Positions 1-10,488 of a DNA stretch of 17,529 nucleotides are shown here, piece by piece. The notes beneath the pieces are model-generated. The model saw nothing but the letters and a program-made list of their open reading frames with translations. It was not told the DNA's origin and did no database searches. The stretch comes from Pleurotus djamor (lineage: Eukaryota > Basidiomycota > Agaricomycetes > Agaricales > Pleurotaceae), in the NCBI GenBank assembly GCA_029747585.1, contig JAPEVF010000929.1:1-17529 (forward strand). The letters run 5' to 3'. Position numbers and translations under genes: made by a program. Positions within the stretch are counted from its first letter, which is position 1. Each line of letters opens with the position of its first letter.

Positions 1-1057
1 CCGGCGAGTGGGACACGTAAGGATTGGGTTCGCTTCGTGCGGAAACTCCGCGATACATGAAGTGCTGACGAAGTGGGGGGAATAGTAGGGAACCCAGGAA
101 AGAGGGAGAAGACGAGAGCGTCCAGATATCAAGCGAAGCAGTCTCATGGGTATTGGCGATCATCACGACTGTCGGCGAAAGAAAGACGAGCGATGTATAA
201 ACGCCACCGGCCGGAGCCGTATGATCCTTGTGTGGGAGTCAGTACATTCTCAAATGTATGTGGGAGCTATCATTTACAAGCAATTGCTTTCCTTCCTTCC
301 AGTCGAATACAAGGAACCGGTCCTTGGGATCGTTCGATTGAGCGAAGAAGGGAGCATGGAAAGTGATGACCAGTGCCAGATACCTCCCCACAATCTCGAT
401 GCTGACTGCCAAACGTGTTCCCCCAAGCGTGGTCTGAACACACGAAATTATGGGTTGCTTGGCAAGAGGATGGTGGTTTGATGTGGAGAGTTGTAGAAGT
501 GTCAATTCTATGGAAACATACGAGAAATCGGCTCTGTCTGGAGTAGACGTAACGACAGCCATCAGATCGTGTTCATAGATCGAAAGTCCAATGTCTACGA
601 TCTGTTTCTGGAGGTTGATCCGTTGCCACTTCGCCTCGTCGAACATATGTTCTGGCAGAGTCAGATATCGAAGTGCGGTGGTAGTAGAGCGAGAGTCCCC
701 CGATTCTCCAAGTAGATAGATGCAGCCACTGAGGTCGTATATCCCCGACGCGACGTGAGGGACTTCAATTCGCTCTCGGAAGTCTGGGCGGAAGGATCTC
801 CATGCTGCCTCGCGCTTTTTGAGCCTATCTAGCCTATCGGCCAAGGAAGACTTGGTTAATTTATCGTAGTCGGATCCATCAAGCACTTGAGCACCCGCAA
901 AGTAGGCTTCGATGGTATACTGTAGGATTGCGGCGTCCTTGATGATATTTGAGATGTACCGATTCAGTTGAGTGCATGTCAAGAGATGTCTCGCTGGAAC
1001 ATGAAGCAGGATTCTAATGAGAATTTCCGTGGGTAGGGATAGAAATGAACAGGACAT
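1..1057 (-). CDS. F-box protein, 3' end beyond the window
   Basis: Presumed substrate receptor of an SCF ubiquitin ligase. An F-box lies near the N terminus (residues about 5-45: SLPTEILIRILLHVPARHLL, then a CTQLNRYISNIIKD helix). It is followed by the LQYTIEAYFAGAQV and RLDRLKKREAAWR segments seen in a large Agaricomycete F-box family (recalled from the family). I start it at 1057 because the F-box follows at once; an upstream in-frame Met at 1147 would add 30 unrelated residues. The frame appears to stop at 239, but a typical 51-bp intron (277 down to 227; GTAAAT donor, TACTGAC branch point, ACACAAG acceptor) joins codons in phase 0. The second exon (226 to 1) stays open and contains SARSEPNP, a motif of this family. 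At least 335 residues are present and the C terminus lies off the left edge. It differs in architecture from the four LRR-type F-box genes to the right. Confidence 0.85.
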
Positions 1058-1733
1058 TATGCGGGATGAAGGGAAAGGTGGTGAAAGGTGGCCGTATGTG
1101 GTGGTTCGGATTCGGAATGACTCTTGATAAAAATAGCATAGCCACATCTAGGCGCGTAAGAAGCGCCCAATCGGAGTCGATCCTACTGGCACTTCCTTTC
1201 CACTTCCTTGTCTTCGATGGGCAACCTTGCCTACCGCATCCGCGCTCTTCCAACGGTCTGATCAGAACCACACCGTAAAATGGACGATGGGTGTCACTCA
1301 ATGACTTTGGACTCTTCAGCCCTCAGCGAGCTACGATTCAGAGGGGAAATTTGGGGGACATAGCAAACCCGAACGGTGAGAGTGAGACTTGCCTAGTACC
1401 TGATTGAGCTACTGGGCAGGCTTAAGTCAAATCTGACGATGACACACTATGCAGCTTCTCCCTCAAAGATGCTCGAGGACAATCGTCATCATGTTCTATA
1501 GACTACAACGGAAGCATTGATGGTGGCCACGTGGAGTCGTTAAGTTACTTCTCAGATCGGCCTGCCCAGCGGCAACCAGGCGGCAAACAACGCCCATCGA
1601 TGGCCCTCATCTTGGCATGGGAGGCATCTATTGATGGACGGTGCTGCGCCGTGACTTAGCTCTTCGCCCCAAACTAGCTCCATCGCTATCTCGCTCCTTT
1701 ATTTCTAACTCCAATCTCACTCAATAGCAAATC
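1058..1733. other. Intergenic region between divergent F-box and metacaspase genes
   Basis: No gene is supported in these 676 bases. Short open frames on both strands lack recognisable domains and do not join through plausible introns. Because the flanking genes are transcribed away from each other, both promoters must lie here. The last 50 bases before the metacaspase ATG are pyrimidine-rich, as is common in fungal 5' leaders. I see no clear TATA box. Confidence 0.6.
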
Positions 1734-4138
1734 ATGTGGGGAGACTCAGAAGATTACGCATCGTGAGCGATCAAACTCTTGCAACATGTCATACCTCACC
1801 CGCCGATCAATGGAAATACTTCTACAGAGACCAATTTCGCGAGGGCTACTCTCCCTCTTACGAACCGCATCCAGGATAGTAAGTCATGATTGGCATGCAC
1901 AGGCGGACGGATGGGCTCAACATTGATCGACTCAGCTATGCCGGACCCCCAGGATCCGAGTGCGTACCCACGCCTATCTACAGACCTACTGGAGTCAACT
2001 TCTCTTTCCAGTGGATTCCAAGGTAGTTTCCCGCCACCAGATGGACCGCCACCCGTCTCAAGAGACACCTACCCCGATCAATACGGAGGAGAGTGCGTTT
2101 TAGAGTCCTATGGTTTCTGGTCTTTAATAGTGGCTGATACCTAAGCAGAGCCCTTCCACCACATTGTACGCCATTCGTCTATCTTCGGATACAACTCACT
2201 TACTTAAGCGATCCACATCCAGCCGGACCCCCGAGACCCCCTACAGATGTACAATACTATGGCCCCACAAGAGAGGATGGTCAGGGTACAAGATCGCAGC
2301 CAAGCTTCCAATATTCGCAATGCAACGGACGCAAGAAGGCTCTTTCCGTATGTCTCAATTTGTTCGTTTCAATCACTGAACAACCCAGTCAATGTTGACG
2401 ATCGCTAAATCAGGTTGGGATCAACTACTTTGGACAAGATGGTGAACTAGCTGGATGCATCAACGACGTCCTCAATATCACTCGCTTCCTCTGCGGTAGG
2501 AATGGTTATTTCCTGGCTGATCCGTACACTGAATTTTTGGTAACATTCGATAGAGCAATATGGCTACTCCAAGGATAACATCGTGACTCTCACTGACGAT
2601 ACTACTGACCCTCGTCGCATGCCCACCAAGGAGAATATTGTAAGCACCTCTTTATCCATACTCGACCTTCAGCATGCTCACCAGTTCTATCAAGATACGT
2701 GCCATGAACTGGCTAGTAAGTGATGCACAGCCGAACGATTCGCTATTTTTCCACTGTGAGTCTGTCAATATATTCCACCAGAGATTTGTATTCATCTGAC
2801 CGGAATAGACTCTGGGCACGGAGGTCAGACCAAAGATCTTGACGGCGATGAAGGTGATGGTTTCGATGAAGGTGCGAAACCCGCCGTCTAGCTATAACCT
2901 GGAATCCAGACTGACAATAATTACAGTGATCTACCCGGTACCTCCCTGGAGATCTCTCTTTGTGTCAACATCGTTGATCTGAGAGCTCTTTTAGGTCGAT
3001 TTTGAGGAGAATGGACACATCGTTGATGATGTAGGTCAATGTACTTATTCTGCATCTCCTCATTGCCAATATCTACTATGGTGTTCAGGACATGCACGAG
3101 ATCATGGTCAAGCCTTTGCCTCCAGGATGTCGTCTTACTGCCATATACGATGTAAGGCCTTACGGACCTAGTCTTCCAAGTGACTGAATTGATGAATTAA
3201 TTCACCCGTAGTCCTGCCACTCCGGTACCGCGCTAGGTGCGTACGATAATCCCATCAACAACATGATATTTACACGTTTTCACAGACTTGCCTTACGTCG
3301 TAGGCTCCTTCTTCCCTACACTCATCGGCGTCGCTGATCAAATCCTAGTACTCAACCGAAGGCAAACTCAAGGAACCCAACCTCGCAGCCGAAGTTGGAG
3401 AAGGTCTCCTCTCTGCGGCGACCTCCTACGCTCGAGGTGATATGGGTAGCATGTTTGGTACCGCGATGGGCATATTCAAATCTGTTACCTCCTCTACGAA
3501 GGCGGAAAAGATTGCCAAAGCTACTCGAACCAGTCCTGCTGATGTTGTAAGTGCGACTCGCTGCGGGAGCCCTCTGAGTCGTGTATCGTTTTGATGCTAT
3601 TGCATGTATAGATATCGTGGAGCGGCTGCAAGGACGACCAAACCAGCGCCGATACCCAGGAAGCTGGGCAAGCTACCGGCGCCATGAGCTTCGTGCGTTT
3701 TCATTGCCCCTTTACCCCTTTCTTCGCCCTAATCACCATTCCTTGGAAGGCTTTCGTCTCGGCTCTCAGTAAGCACTTTCTCTTAGGCGACGATCGTCAC
3801 GTCTGACCACTCCATCAGGACAAGCCCCTCAGCAGAGTTATCAGCAACTACTAAACAACGTCAGGTGGGTTTGAGCTTTCGCGAGAAACACGAGCCATCA
3901 ATGCATCACCCGTTACTCACGAATATATGCAGGGACATCCTCAGAGATAATTACAGCCAGAAGCCTCAGGTCAGTCCATCAGGCTTATTACCTTCAAATC
4001 ACGACCGTGCTAACTGGTTCTAATGTCAATATTCCTAGTTGTCAAGTTCACACCCCATGGTACGGTCTTACTCAGGAACATCGCAATTGACACTCACGCA
4101 CGCCCCATCAGGACACCGAGATCTTATTCATTTGCTAA
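1734..4138 (+). CDS. Type I metacaspase (caspase-like cysteine protease, family C14B)
   Basis: Cytosolic cysteine protease that cleaves after Arg/Lys and acts in proteostasis, stress response and cell death in fungi (family knowledge). Exons: 1734-1762, 1828-1878, 1936-1959, 2012-2092, 2209-2347, 2414-2495, 2554-2639, 2695-2755, 2809-2871, 2927-2937, 2995-3030, 3089-3151, 3212-3236, 3286-3299, 3349-3546, 3612-3692, 3750-3768, 3819-3864, 3933-3969, 4039-4059, 4112-4138. These sum to 1194 nt (397 aa), and every junction keeps frame. Residues 1-100 form a Pro/Tyr/Gly-rich prodomain. The p20 core starts at KKALSVGINYFGQDGELAGC. The catalytic His188 sits in HYSGHGGQ (the Tyr codon is split by an intron) and Cys244 in DSCHSGTALDLP. 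An acidic DLDGDEGDGFDE stretch and the C-terminal SSSHPMDTEILFIC are typical of fungal metacaspases. Length is normal. The 2093-2208 intron (116 bp) could instead hide a short extra exon, so the prodomain is less certain than the core. Confidence 0.93.
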
Positions 4139-4293
4139 ACACTGGAAGGTTCGAAGCAAGCAACTACATAGGAATGTTTACCGTACTAATTTGCAAGAAA
4201 TATATAGTAAATATATAGTTGGGTCGAGGCGAAGCAAATTGAAATGGTAGAGAGTAGAGGTATTCAGTTGGGTTGAACCGCACCATGTAAAGG
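4139..4293. other. Short intergenic region between convergent genes
   Basis: These 155 bases separate the 3' ends of the metacaspase (+) and an F-box gene (-), so both 3' untranslated regions must lie here or overlap. The middle is A+T-rich and holds an 11-bp direct repeat. I see no gene. Confidence 0.6.
4198..4219. repeat. Two tandem copies of an 11-bp A+T-rich unit
   Basis: AAATATATAGT occurs twice in direct succession (4198-4208, 4209-4219). It lies between two convergent genes, where A+T-rich elements often serve polyadenylation. A role in 3'-end formation is only a guess. Confidence 0.6.
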
Positions 4294-6106
4294 CTAGGCC
4301 ATGGACCTTTCTTGTTGTCGCACCTGTAAGAGCATAGGGAGTAGTTCGTTGACCTTATGCCAGTACTCCCCATACGAGCCTGAACGGCTAAAGATGAGAC
4401 GGCCGCCCGCTGGGAGGATCCCGCTCAGGTACATGGCGATCATCGCATGGTCCTTCGCCGGAGATTTGCCAACATCCCAAGACCGAAGCTTCGGGAAAGT
4501 GGCTCGACTCTTGAGGATAGGAATTTCGCCTTTCGCATTCAAAGAAATGCTCAGCTCTTCTAATTTGCTACAGTGAGGGATCATATTCAGGAAGGTTGAA
4601 ATGCTGGGTGAGTGGGTGCTAGAAGAAACGGTGTTCTTCAGGGTAAGGTGAGTTAGGTGCGGGAAAGCTTGGACGAGGGAGATGATGTCTTGGCCTGTCA
4701 ACTTGAAGGAAAAAGAGGTGATCTTGAGTACTTCTAACTTTCGGCAAGGAAACAGTTGTGCGAGCACTGTGGATGGAAGCGTGGCTGTACATCCGGTTTG
4801 AGTTGATGTCCGATATTGTTTGGGTGAACGAATGCTGAGTGATTTCAGATCGGGACAATGTGCAGCAAAGGCTTTGAATAAACATTCTAAGTCGTTGTCA
4901 GAGTCCACAGCGGCATCAGCCGTGACCGATACAAGTTTAGGGAGGCCGACACTTGCGATGGCGAGGAGGATGAAGCCGGGGGTATTTGTGATACATAGGT
5001 CCTCTAGGGAGGGAAAACTACCCAATGGAAGAACTAAGCCGCGCTCCATATACGATGCAATGGACTGCACGTCGAGTTGAAGTTCCTCAAGCAAGCGGAG
5101 CCCGGCAATAGCAAGCAATAAATCCTTGCTAATGAGGGGAAGATGCAACGTCTTGAGATTAGGGAGAACACTCGGAGTGAGGATCGTTATGCAGGGCTCG
5201 TCGAAGCTTGTCCAATCGAAGTTTAGCCCTTCCTCCGGACTTCCAGATAGCTCGAAAAACTCCAGGAGGGGAGTACGCGAGGGGAGGTACGAGAGTGCAA
5301 GAGCCATATCACCGAGTGTGGAATCCATGTCCTTGTTAACACCATCGCCATCACCTCCGCCGCTATCACTAGAGTCATCACTAGAATCATCACTAGAATC
5401 ATCACTGTCGAGGTCAGGATTTGTGCTGACTTTCGTAGCTTCACGGGCGCCGTCCGTGCCGCCATCAGAAACCGCGTCATCGCTATCATTTTCATCGCTA
5501 TCTTCACCATCGTCTTCTTCGTCTTCCTCACCAACAGTCTTGGTAGCGTTCTCTTCGGCATTGGATTCTAGAGGACAGTAGCGCATGGCCAAAGATAATA
5601 GCCGTTTGTTGAGGAACATGGGCAAATAGCGAGCTGGCATTCGAGGAGACGTGTATGTGAGGAGGCGCAGACTCGGAAAGAGACATTGTGAAGGGCGGGT
5701 GGCAGCGATATCGGAAAACAGCGACGGTGCGTAATCGGTGCAGCCATCTTCATTGTCGAGCTCTTCTATTCGCGACGAGTACTCATAGAACCTGCCCCAA
5801 TCGGCGGGCCTTATCGATCGCTTATACTATCGACGCGTCCGTTGAGTGTTTTCTCAAGGAAATCAAGGGAAACAGCCTCACCACCAAGGAGCCATTCTTA
5901 TCACAGGTGGTCGGACCCAAAAGCTCAAATAAGCGTTGAAAATTGTCGATATAATTCCAAACGACCCCAACAGCTTGAATGTTCCATGCCTTGCAGACGA
6001 GGGCGGCTGTAATAGGATTTTCCGAGTACTCAACGATGATTCGAAGAAGCTCAGGCGAAGTCAGAACGCGGCGTTCTGCTGACATAGTGAGAGTCACGCT
6101 CGTCAT
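4294..6106 (-). CDS. F-box/leucine-rich repeat-like protein with acidic insert
   Basis: Presumed substrate receptor of an SCF ubiquitin ligase. Exon 1 (6106-5882, 75 codons) holds the F-box: TSPELLRIIVEYSENPITAA, then LVCKAWNIQAVGVVWNYI. A 61-bp intron (5881-5821; GTGAGG..AG) joins in phase 0 to exon 2 (5820-4294), which opens with RSIRPADWGRFYEYSSRIEE, the D-W-R-F/Y-S-R motif shared by the local family. Predicted length is 583 aa. An Asp/Glu/Ser-rich insert at about residues 160-240, ending in repeated SDDS units, interrupts the region before the leucine-rich part and is absent from the other F-box genes here. The remainder has the regular leucine spacing of degenerate LRRs (for example FPSLEDLCITNTPGF, FPHLTHLTLKNT). 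The start is either 6106 or the Met at 6085; both precede the F-box. It is divergent from the F-box gene at 6609 and convergent with the metacaspase. Confidence 0.88.
5365..5406. repeat. 12-bp in-frame coding tandem repeat (about 3.5 copies)
   Basis: Units at 5365-5376, 5377-5388 and 5389-5400, plus a half unit to 5406. The unit is ATCACTAGAATC on the + strand, with one A/G change in the first copy. On the coding (-) strand each unit encodes a four-residue Asp/Ser-rich block, so copy-number changes keep the reading frame. It makes up part of the acidic insert of the surrounding F-box protein. Confidence 0.85.
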
Positions 6107-6608
6107 CTCATTGTTCTCTAGCTTTATGCTTCCCTACATTTGTGCGCGAAAAAGGGACATTATTCTTTTTGCTAGAAATCAGGAAATCAAGGTACTTGCC
6201 ATTTTCCGAAACCAGCCCCAACCAAATGAGTGCTTGAGTCTTCGTGGTAAAGGTGCTCAGAAGGCTCCGAGTTTGAAATGCTTCTATGTGTTGCCCTACT
6301 CGGACTGGAGGTTTAGGTTATGCGCAGGTGTGACCCGAGCGTGGTGACTTTGGCGCGCCGTCGGTCTCTGAGTCTGAGTCCCTGAGTCTATGCGCACGGT
6401 CACGGTCAAGTCATGTGGTCGCGACTCGGGCGCAGTTCGCCCAAACTGGGATTGCCACCAACCTTACGCTTCAATTACTCTGGCTTATCGCTGTAGTTCA
6501 TCATGAGTCTCAATCATCAGCAACTGGTAAGATTGACGTTCATGCACTAGGAATGACCTTTTCACACACCGTATGTCTAGTACATCGAGGCACCAGTGAA
6601 CCAGGAAG
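6107..6608. other. Intergenic region between two divergent F-box genes
   Basis: About 500 bases with no supported gene. The flanking genes are transcribed outward, so it should hold both promoters. The only internal structure I see is a cluster of CTGAGT(C) units at 6368-6388 (three copies), followed by GCACGGTCACGGTCAAGTC. Open frames across it show no domain. Confidence 0.55.
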
Positions 6609-8162
6609 NTTTTGTTCGCAAACGACTTGCTTTACCTTATCTTCAAAAACTTGTCCCGCAAAGATAACACGGTTAATGCTCGTGTCTGCAAAACCTGGAG
6701 CGAGGAGGCATTGAACCTCGTTTGGCGCAAGGCGCAGTTTTTTTGGCCTTGTTCAACTCTTGGGTCCATATCGATATGATTCTAGAGAAGGAGGAAGGCG
6801 CTGGGTTAGTGTCATCTCAATATATCTCGTCACAGACATTCACTGATCCGGAGGTAGACTCTCTTGGAGATTCCTCGACCAAATGACTGGGCTAGGTTCT
6901 GGTTTTATTCTTCGCGTGTTCATGAACTTGAAGATTTCGGCATATTGTCCCCTCGCGTCTTTCGTTACATCAACATGACTCGACCCCCAGCGGAACTTCT
7001 ACCCAACATGCATACTCTGAAGTACTCCTACCAACAAACTGAGTTTCTACCATTACTCCTCGGTGCACGACTCAAAAGCCTTGACCTTTCTTCCCGGTCT
7101 CGCGACGATATGATACTCCCTTCGGTTCTGCGTTATGTCGGCTCGCGATCACCACATTTAACGCATCTTTCTCTCCCAGTCATGTCGTTTTCATTAGACC
7201 TTGAACGTGCTCTGATTGAAGTTGTCACCTCTCTCACACAACTCACGGATTTTTCTGCACCCAACACCCTTCTGACGCCTTCCGTGGTTTCAGTCCTCTC
7301 TATCCTCCCCTGCCTACAATCTCTTCGAGGGAATGAACGTCCATATAGCCCGATGGGACTAGAGGCTGGTGCGCACCCGCCCATGAATGACAACTGCAGT
7401 ACTTTCCCATCTTTATGCACTCTGGTTCTGCGGATCCCCTTTTCTCGTTTCGTCTATTGGCTTTCTGCCTATCCTATGCCCACACTCACAGAACTACATA
7501 TTGGTCCTATCGTCGTCGAATCTGCAGACGATCACTCGCGCCTGCTCAAAGCGGTCATGGAAGGCTGCCCCAAGCTGCGATGTTTCTTTCTCCTGCCCTT
7601 GTCCCACGCAGTGACCGACATCCGCGACGCTGAACCGCTCCATCTTGATCACCTTCAATGGCTTGTCCAAGGTTCCTCGCTCCTCGATCTCGATATATCC
7701 CATACTTTGCCCCTTGAACTCACCCCGTCAGACCTTGTCACGCTCCTGAAGGCTCTTTCATCTATCGAGCGTCTTCATCTTAACTCTTACCCTGGAAACT
7801 GTCTCAACGGCAGCGAAGAGCTCTCTCTGGATGTTAATGTGCTGGCAACAATCATCCCTTACGCTTCTCGAGTGCGAGACCTTGGGCTTTGTATGTCTTC
7901 AAAAGGACTTCCTCTACCGGATGACACCAGACTCAACGGTACCCTTGGTCAACTTCGGACACTTACCATCGGCCGCTCTCCTTGTCAATCTGCACCTGAA
8001 GTCGCGGCATTCCTCAGCATGGTGCTGCCCATCAATTGCTCTATCGGTGACGATGAAGACCTCTCAGAAGGATGGTCTGAAGTGGTCGAATACATCCCAG
8101 TGTTTCGCCGGGTCCGCATAGAAGAACGTCTTCGCGCGTCTCGGTCTAGTTCGGTGGATTGA
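6609..8162 (+). CDS. F-box/leucine-rich repeat-like protein, frameshifted in exon 1
   Basis: Presumed SCF substrate receptor and paralogue of the gene at 8644-10212. Exon 1 (about 6609-6804) encodes an F-box: DLLYLIFKNLSRKDNTVNAR, then VCKTWSEEALNLVWRKAQ. The frame breaks in a run of seven T at 6738-6744. With one T fewer it would continue as GLVQLLGPYRYDSREGGRRW, matching the paralogue's LLDILAPGRYDPKEGFW. A 53-bp intron (6805-6857; GTTAGT..GTAG) leads to exon 2 (6858-8162, 1305 nt), which opens with TLLEIPRPNDWARFWFYSSR and continues with degenerate LRRs. No start codon is visible. By alignment with the paralogue it should fall about two or three codons before LFANDLL, exactly where an N stands at 6609, and an in-frame TGA lies just upstream. 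I think sequencing error explains both defects, but a recent pseudogene is possible. About 500 aa if intact. Confidence 0.8.
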
Positions 8163-8200
8163 CTCGATGGTGGATTGACTCGAAGGTGGATTGACTCGAA
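8153..8200. repeat. Three perfect-length 16-bp tandem copies across a stop codon
   Basis: GGTGGATTGACTCGA plus one variable base (T, A, A) is repeated at 8153-8168, 8169-8184 and 8185-8200. The TGA stop of the F-box gene (8160-8162) lies inside the first copy. As the unit is not a multiple of three, the later copies fall in other frames and are non-coding. Confidence 0.92.
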
Positions 8201-8643
8201 ACCCAACACCTATACGGCTGTGAACGGGTGATGATTAGGTAGCCTCGCGAAACATTTTGGGCCGACCATAGAGTAGTGACTTAGCTTATTGTCCCCGCTA
8301 ACTACTCCAATAACAGCCCTTTCATCAGAGTGCCTGAGATTTTGTGAATCACCCCTCCTGATCGCCTCGTGCTTCGGAGTACCCCATGCATGTGCTACAC
8401 CGGCTCTTAGTCAAACATTGGAACCGACAGAACCGTCGTGGACACTAGAGTACGGCTTCAAAACCTACTGGTTAGGAATTTCTCCAAAAACTAGAGAGGA
8501 TTCTTCGGAAGCTCTGACATGAATACAAGGTTTATTATTACAACACCTTGGAGGGCATATACGTGTGGAATCATTACTAGCACGAAAATGACGGCGGTGA
8601 AATACAATGTATAAAGGGAAAGAGAAGTATGGAGCGGAAGGGC
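8163..8643. other. Intergenic region between convergent F-box paralogues
   Basis: About 480 bases between two stop codons facing each other. Apart from the 16-bp tandem repeat at its left edge I see no gene or structured element. It forms the centre of the inverted pair of F-box genes and must contain both 3' ends. Confidence 0.55.
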
Positions 8644-10212
8644 TCACAACGCCAAACCAGGATGAATTGTTCGTAGTCGCTGCTGAAAACGCGCATGGAC
8701 TCGAAAAAAGGTCGGTAGAAAAACATCGCTGACCTCTGCCCATTTTTCGGAATCCGAATGACTGAGAATGCAGCGCTCTGGGATCAACTGGCTTAAGAAT
8801 GACGCCACTTCAAAGACGTCATCGTTGCATGGGGATTGACCGACATGCAGCCGTATCAGCGACTCGAAGGTGCTTGAAACAACGACATTGGGGAAGGGAA
8901 TCCCAGGCGAAGACATGCAGAGGCCGAGCTCAGTGAGACGTGAGCAGTAGGGGGCTATTGCAGCCAACACAGTGAGGTCGAAGGAAAGGCTTCCATGAGG
9001 TGCATGATTCTCGGGATACGGATTTAGGAAAAGTGTCGTCAGAGTTGGAAGCGATGTCAAAAGAGTGATGAGTTCGGACTGTGTGATATTCAACGGATGT
9101 GGGTGACGAATCCAGAGGGAAATGAGGTTGCTCATTTGTAACACAGAACGCAAGTGACAAAAGCTGAGTGGTTCGGCGATGATGGGAGGCTCCAGGTGGT
9201 AGAGGCTTTGTAGAGAGAAATTTTGCAGCTTCGGCGAACTAGCGGCAGCACATTGGATCAGCCGTGAATAATTGTCCGCTGTCACAACCGCCATAGGGCC
9301 GACGTGGAAATTGCTCAAGGACGGGATGGGGCGATAAGATAGCCAGCGTATGAGATCTGGAAAGCGTAGTCGAAGTATGAGGGTCTTGAGAGATGGGAAA
9401 CTACCACAGTCCCCCTCCGTCGGCAGGTGGGCATAGTCCTCAGGTCCTAGGTTTGAGTAAGGAATTTCTTCTCCGTATAAAGCGTTTAAACACGGGAGAT
9501 GGGAAAGAACAGAGGCGACAGGAGAAGTCAAAAGGCGATTGGGTATGTGCAAGATGGTGAGTTGACGGAGAGATTGGAACATGTTCACTAGAGCCTCTTC
9601 AAGCTCGTCAGAAGCTGTGATACCGTGCCTCAGGCATAAGGAGGTGAGGTTTGGTGAGCGTGCGCCAACGTAAAGTAGGGCTGAAGGAATTCCGGGGTCT
9701 TCGCCAATTCGAGGAGAGAAATCCAGAGACCTCAAGGCACTCGTGAGGAACAAGGGCAAGAATTCCGAGGGGGCAGCCGTGAAGTCGAGGTGGCGCAAGT
9801 TCGGCAAGAACTCCAGAGAAGGTCGGGTGGTAGAAATGTTGTGAAAGACGCGTGAAGAGATCCCGTCGATACTACTCAATCTACGCACTCGAGGAGCGTA
9901 GCGATGAAGTCTGCCCCAGTCTGCTGGTGAGAGCCTTCGATTGAAAACCTATACTTATGAGAGACTATGATGAGCGACCTTGGCCAGGACGAGCATTAGA
10001 GGACATCTACAAACCCAAAAGCCTTCTTTGGGATCGTAGCGTCCTGGAGCAAGAATATCCAGGAGACGACGCAATGACATATCACGCCAAATAGCATCCA
10101 AGGCCTCATCGAGCCAAGCCTTGCAGACGCGAGCATGGACGGCGTTTTGCTTTTTGGTCGCATGTTCGAAAACAAGGCGAAGCAGTTCAGGCATAGACAA
10201 GACTTTGTCCAT
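8644..10212 (-). CDS. F-box/leucine-rich repeat-like protein
   Basis: Presumed SCF substrate receptor. Exon 1 (10212-10015, 66 codons) carries the F-box: MDKVLSMPELLRLVFEHATK, then VHARVCKAWLDEALDAIWRD. A 66-bp intron (10014-9949; GTTTGT..TATAG) joins in phase 0 to exon 2 (9948-8644, 1305 nt), which opens with VFNRRLSPADWGRLHRYAPR, the shared family motif. The total is 500 aa, with degenerate LRRs throughout the second exon (for example FPSLKTLILRLRFPDLIRWL). It aligns over its whole length with the gene at 6609-8162: GARSPNLTSL against GSRSPHLTHL, LGLCMSSPGIPFP against LGLCMSSKGLPLP, and RLHVGQSPC against TLTIGRSPC. The start is the first Met directly before the F-box. This copy is intact. 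It is divergent from the membrane-protein gene at 10489. Confidence 0.92.
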
Positions 10213-10488
10213 TTTTCCCTATATACGATAATAGTCATTGAGCGGTAGGACTAATGGAAGCAACAGAAATTTACCTTTTTCAGCTTGAACTTGAAGACAA
10301 GCTGGAGGACCAGAAGACCAACCTTCCACGTGCACCGAGATCCCACAACCCTTCTCACGGTCAGTAAAATGTTCTCACGCTCACTGAGTTCATGTCAGGC
10401 ATGCATCTCACGGAGTAATCGCACCTTCTTATTCCCCTTCCCCAAGGTTACCCACAATTCATCTGGGGCACTCCTCAAGACGTCAACT
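10213..10488. other. Divergent promoter region
   Basis: These 276 bases separate an F-box gene (-) from the membrane-protein gene (+) and should hold both promoters. An open frame in phase with the downstream gene begins at 10285, but its residues look non-coding. I place the start at 10489 instead. Confidence 0.5.

Noticed and set aside
1014..1301. Open frames on both strands upstream of the first F-box gene
   Set aside because: No domain, no splice-site partner, and located in a divergent promoter region.
5126..5581. Ser-rich open frame of 151 codons on the + strand
   Set aside because: It is the antisense shadow of the Asp/Ser-rich tract of the F-box gene on the - strand, which has the domain and splice-site support.
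6415..6608. Upstream part of an open frame crossing the N at 6609
   Set aside because: Its frame differs from the F-box coding frame, and the residues do not resemble any protein I know.
8153..8200. CRISPR-like array
   Set aside because: The units are directly adjacent without spacers and the organism is a eukaryote.
10285..10488. 68-codon N-terminal extension of the membrane-protein gene
   Set aside because: The residues look like translated promoter sequence, and the family starts at MDADRKSTVSSF (10489).
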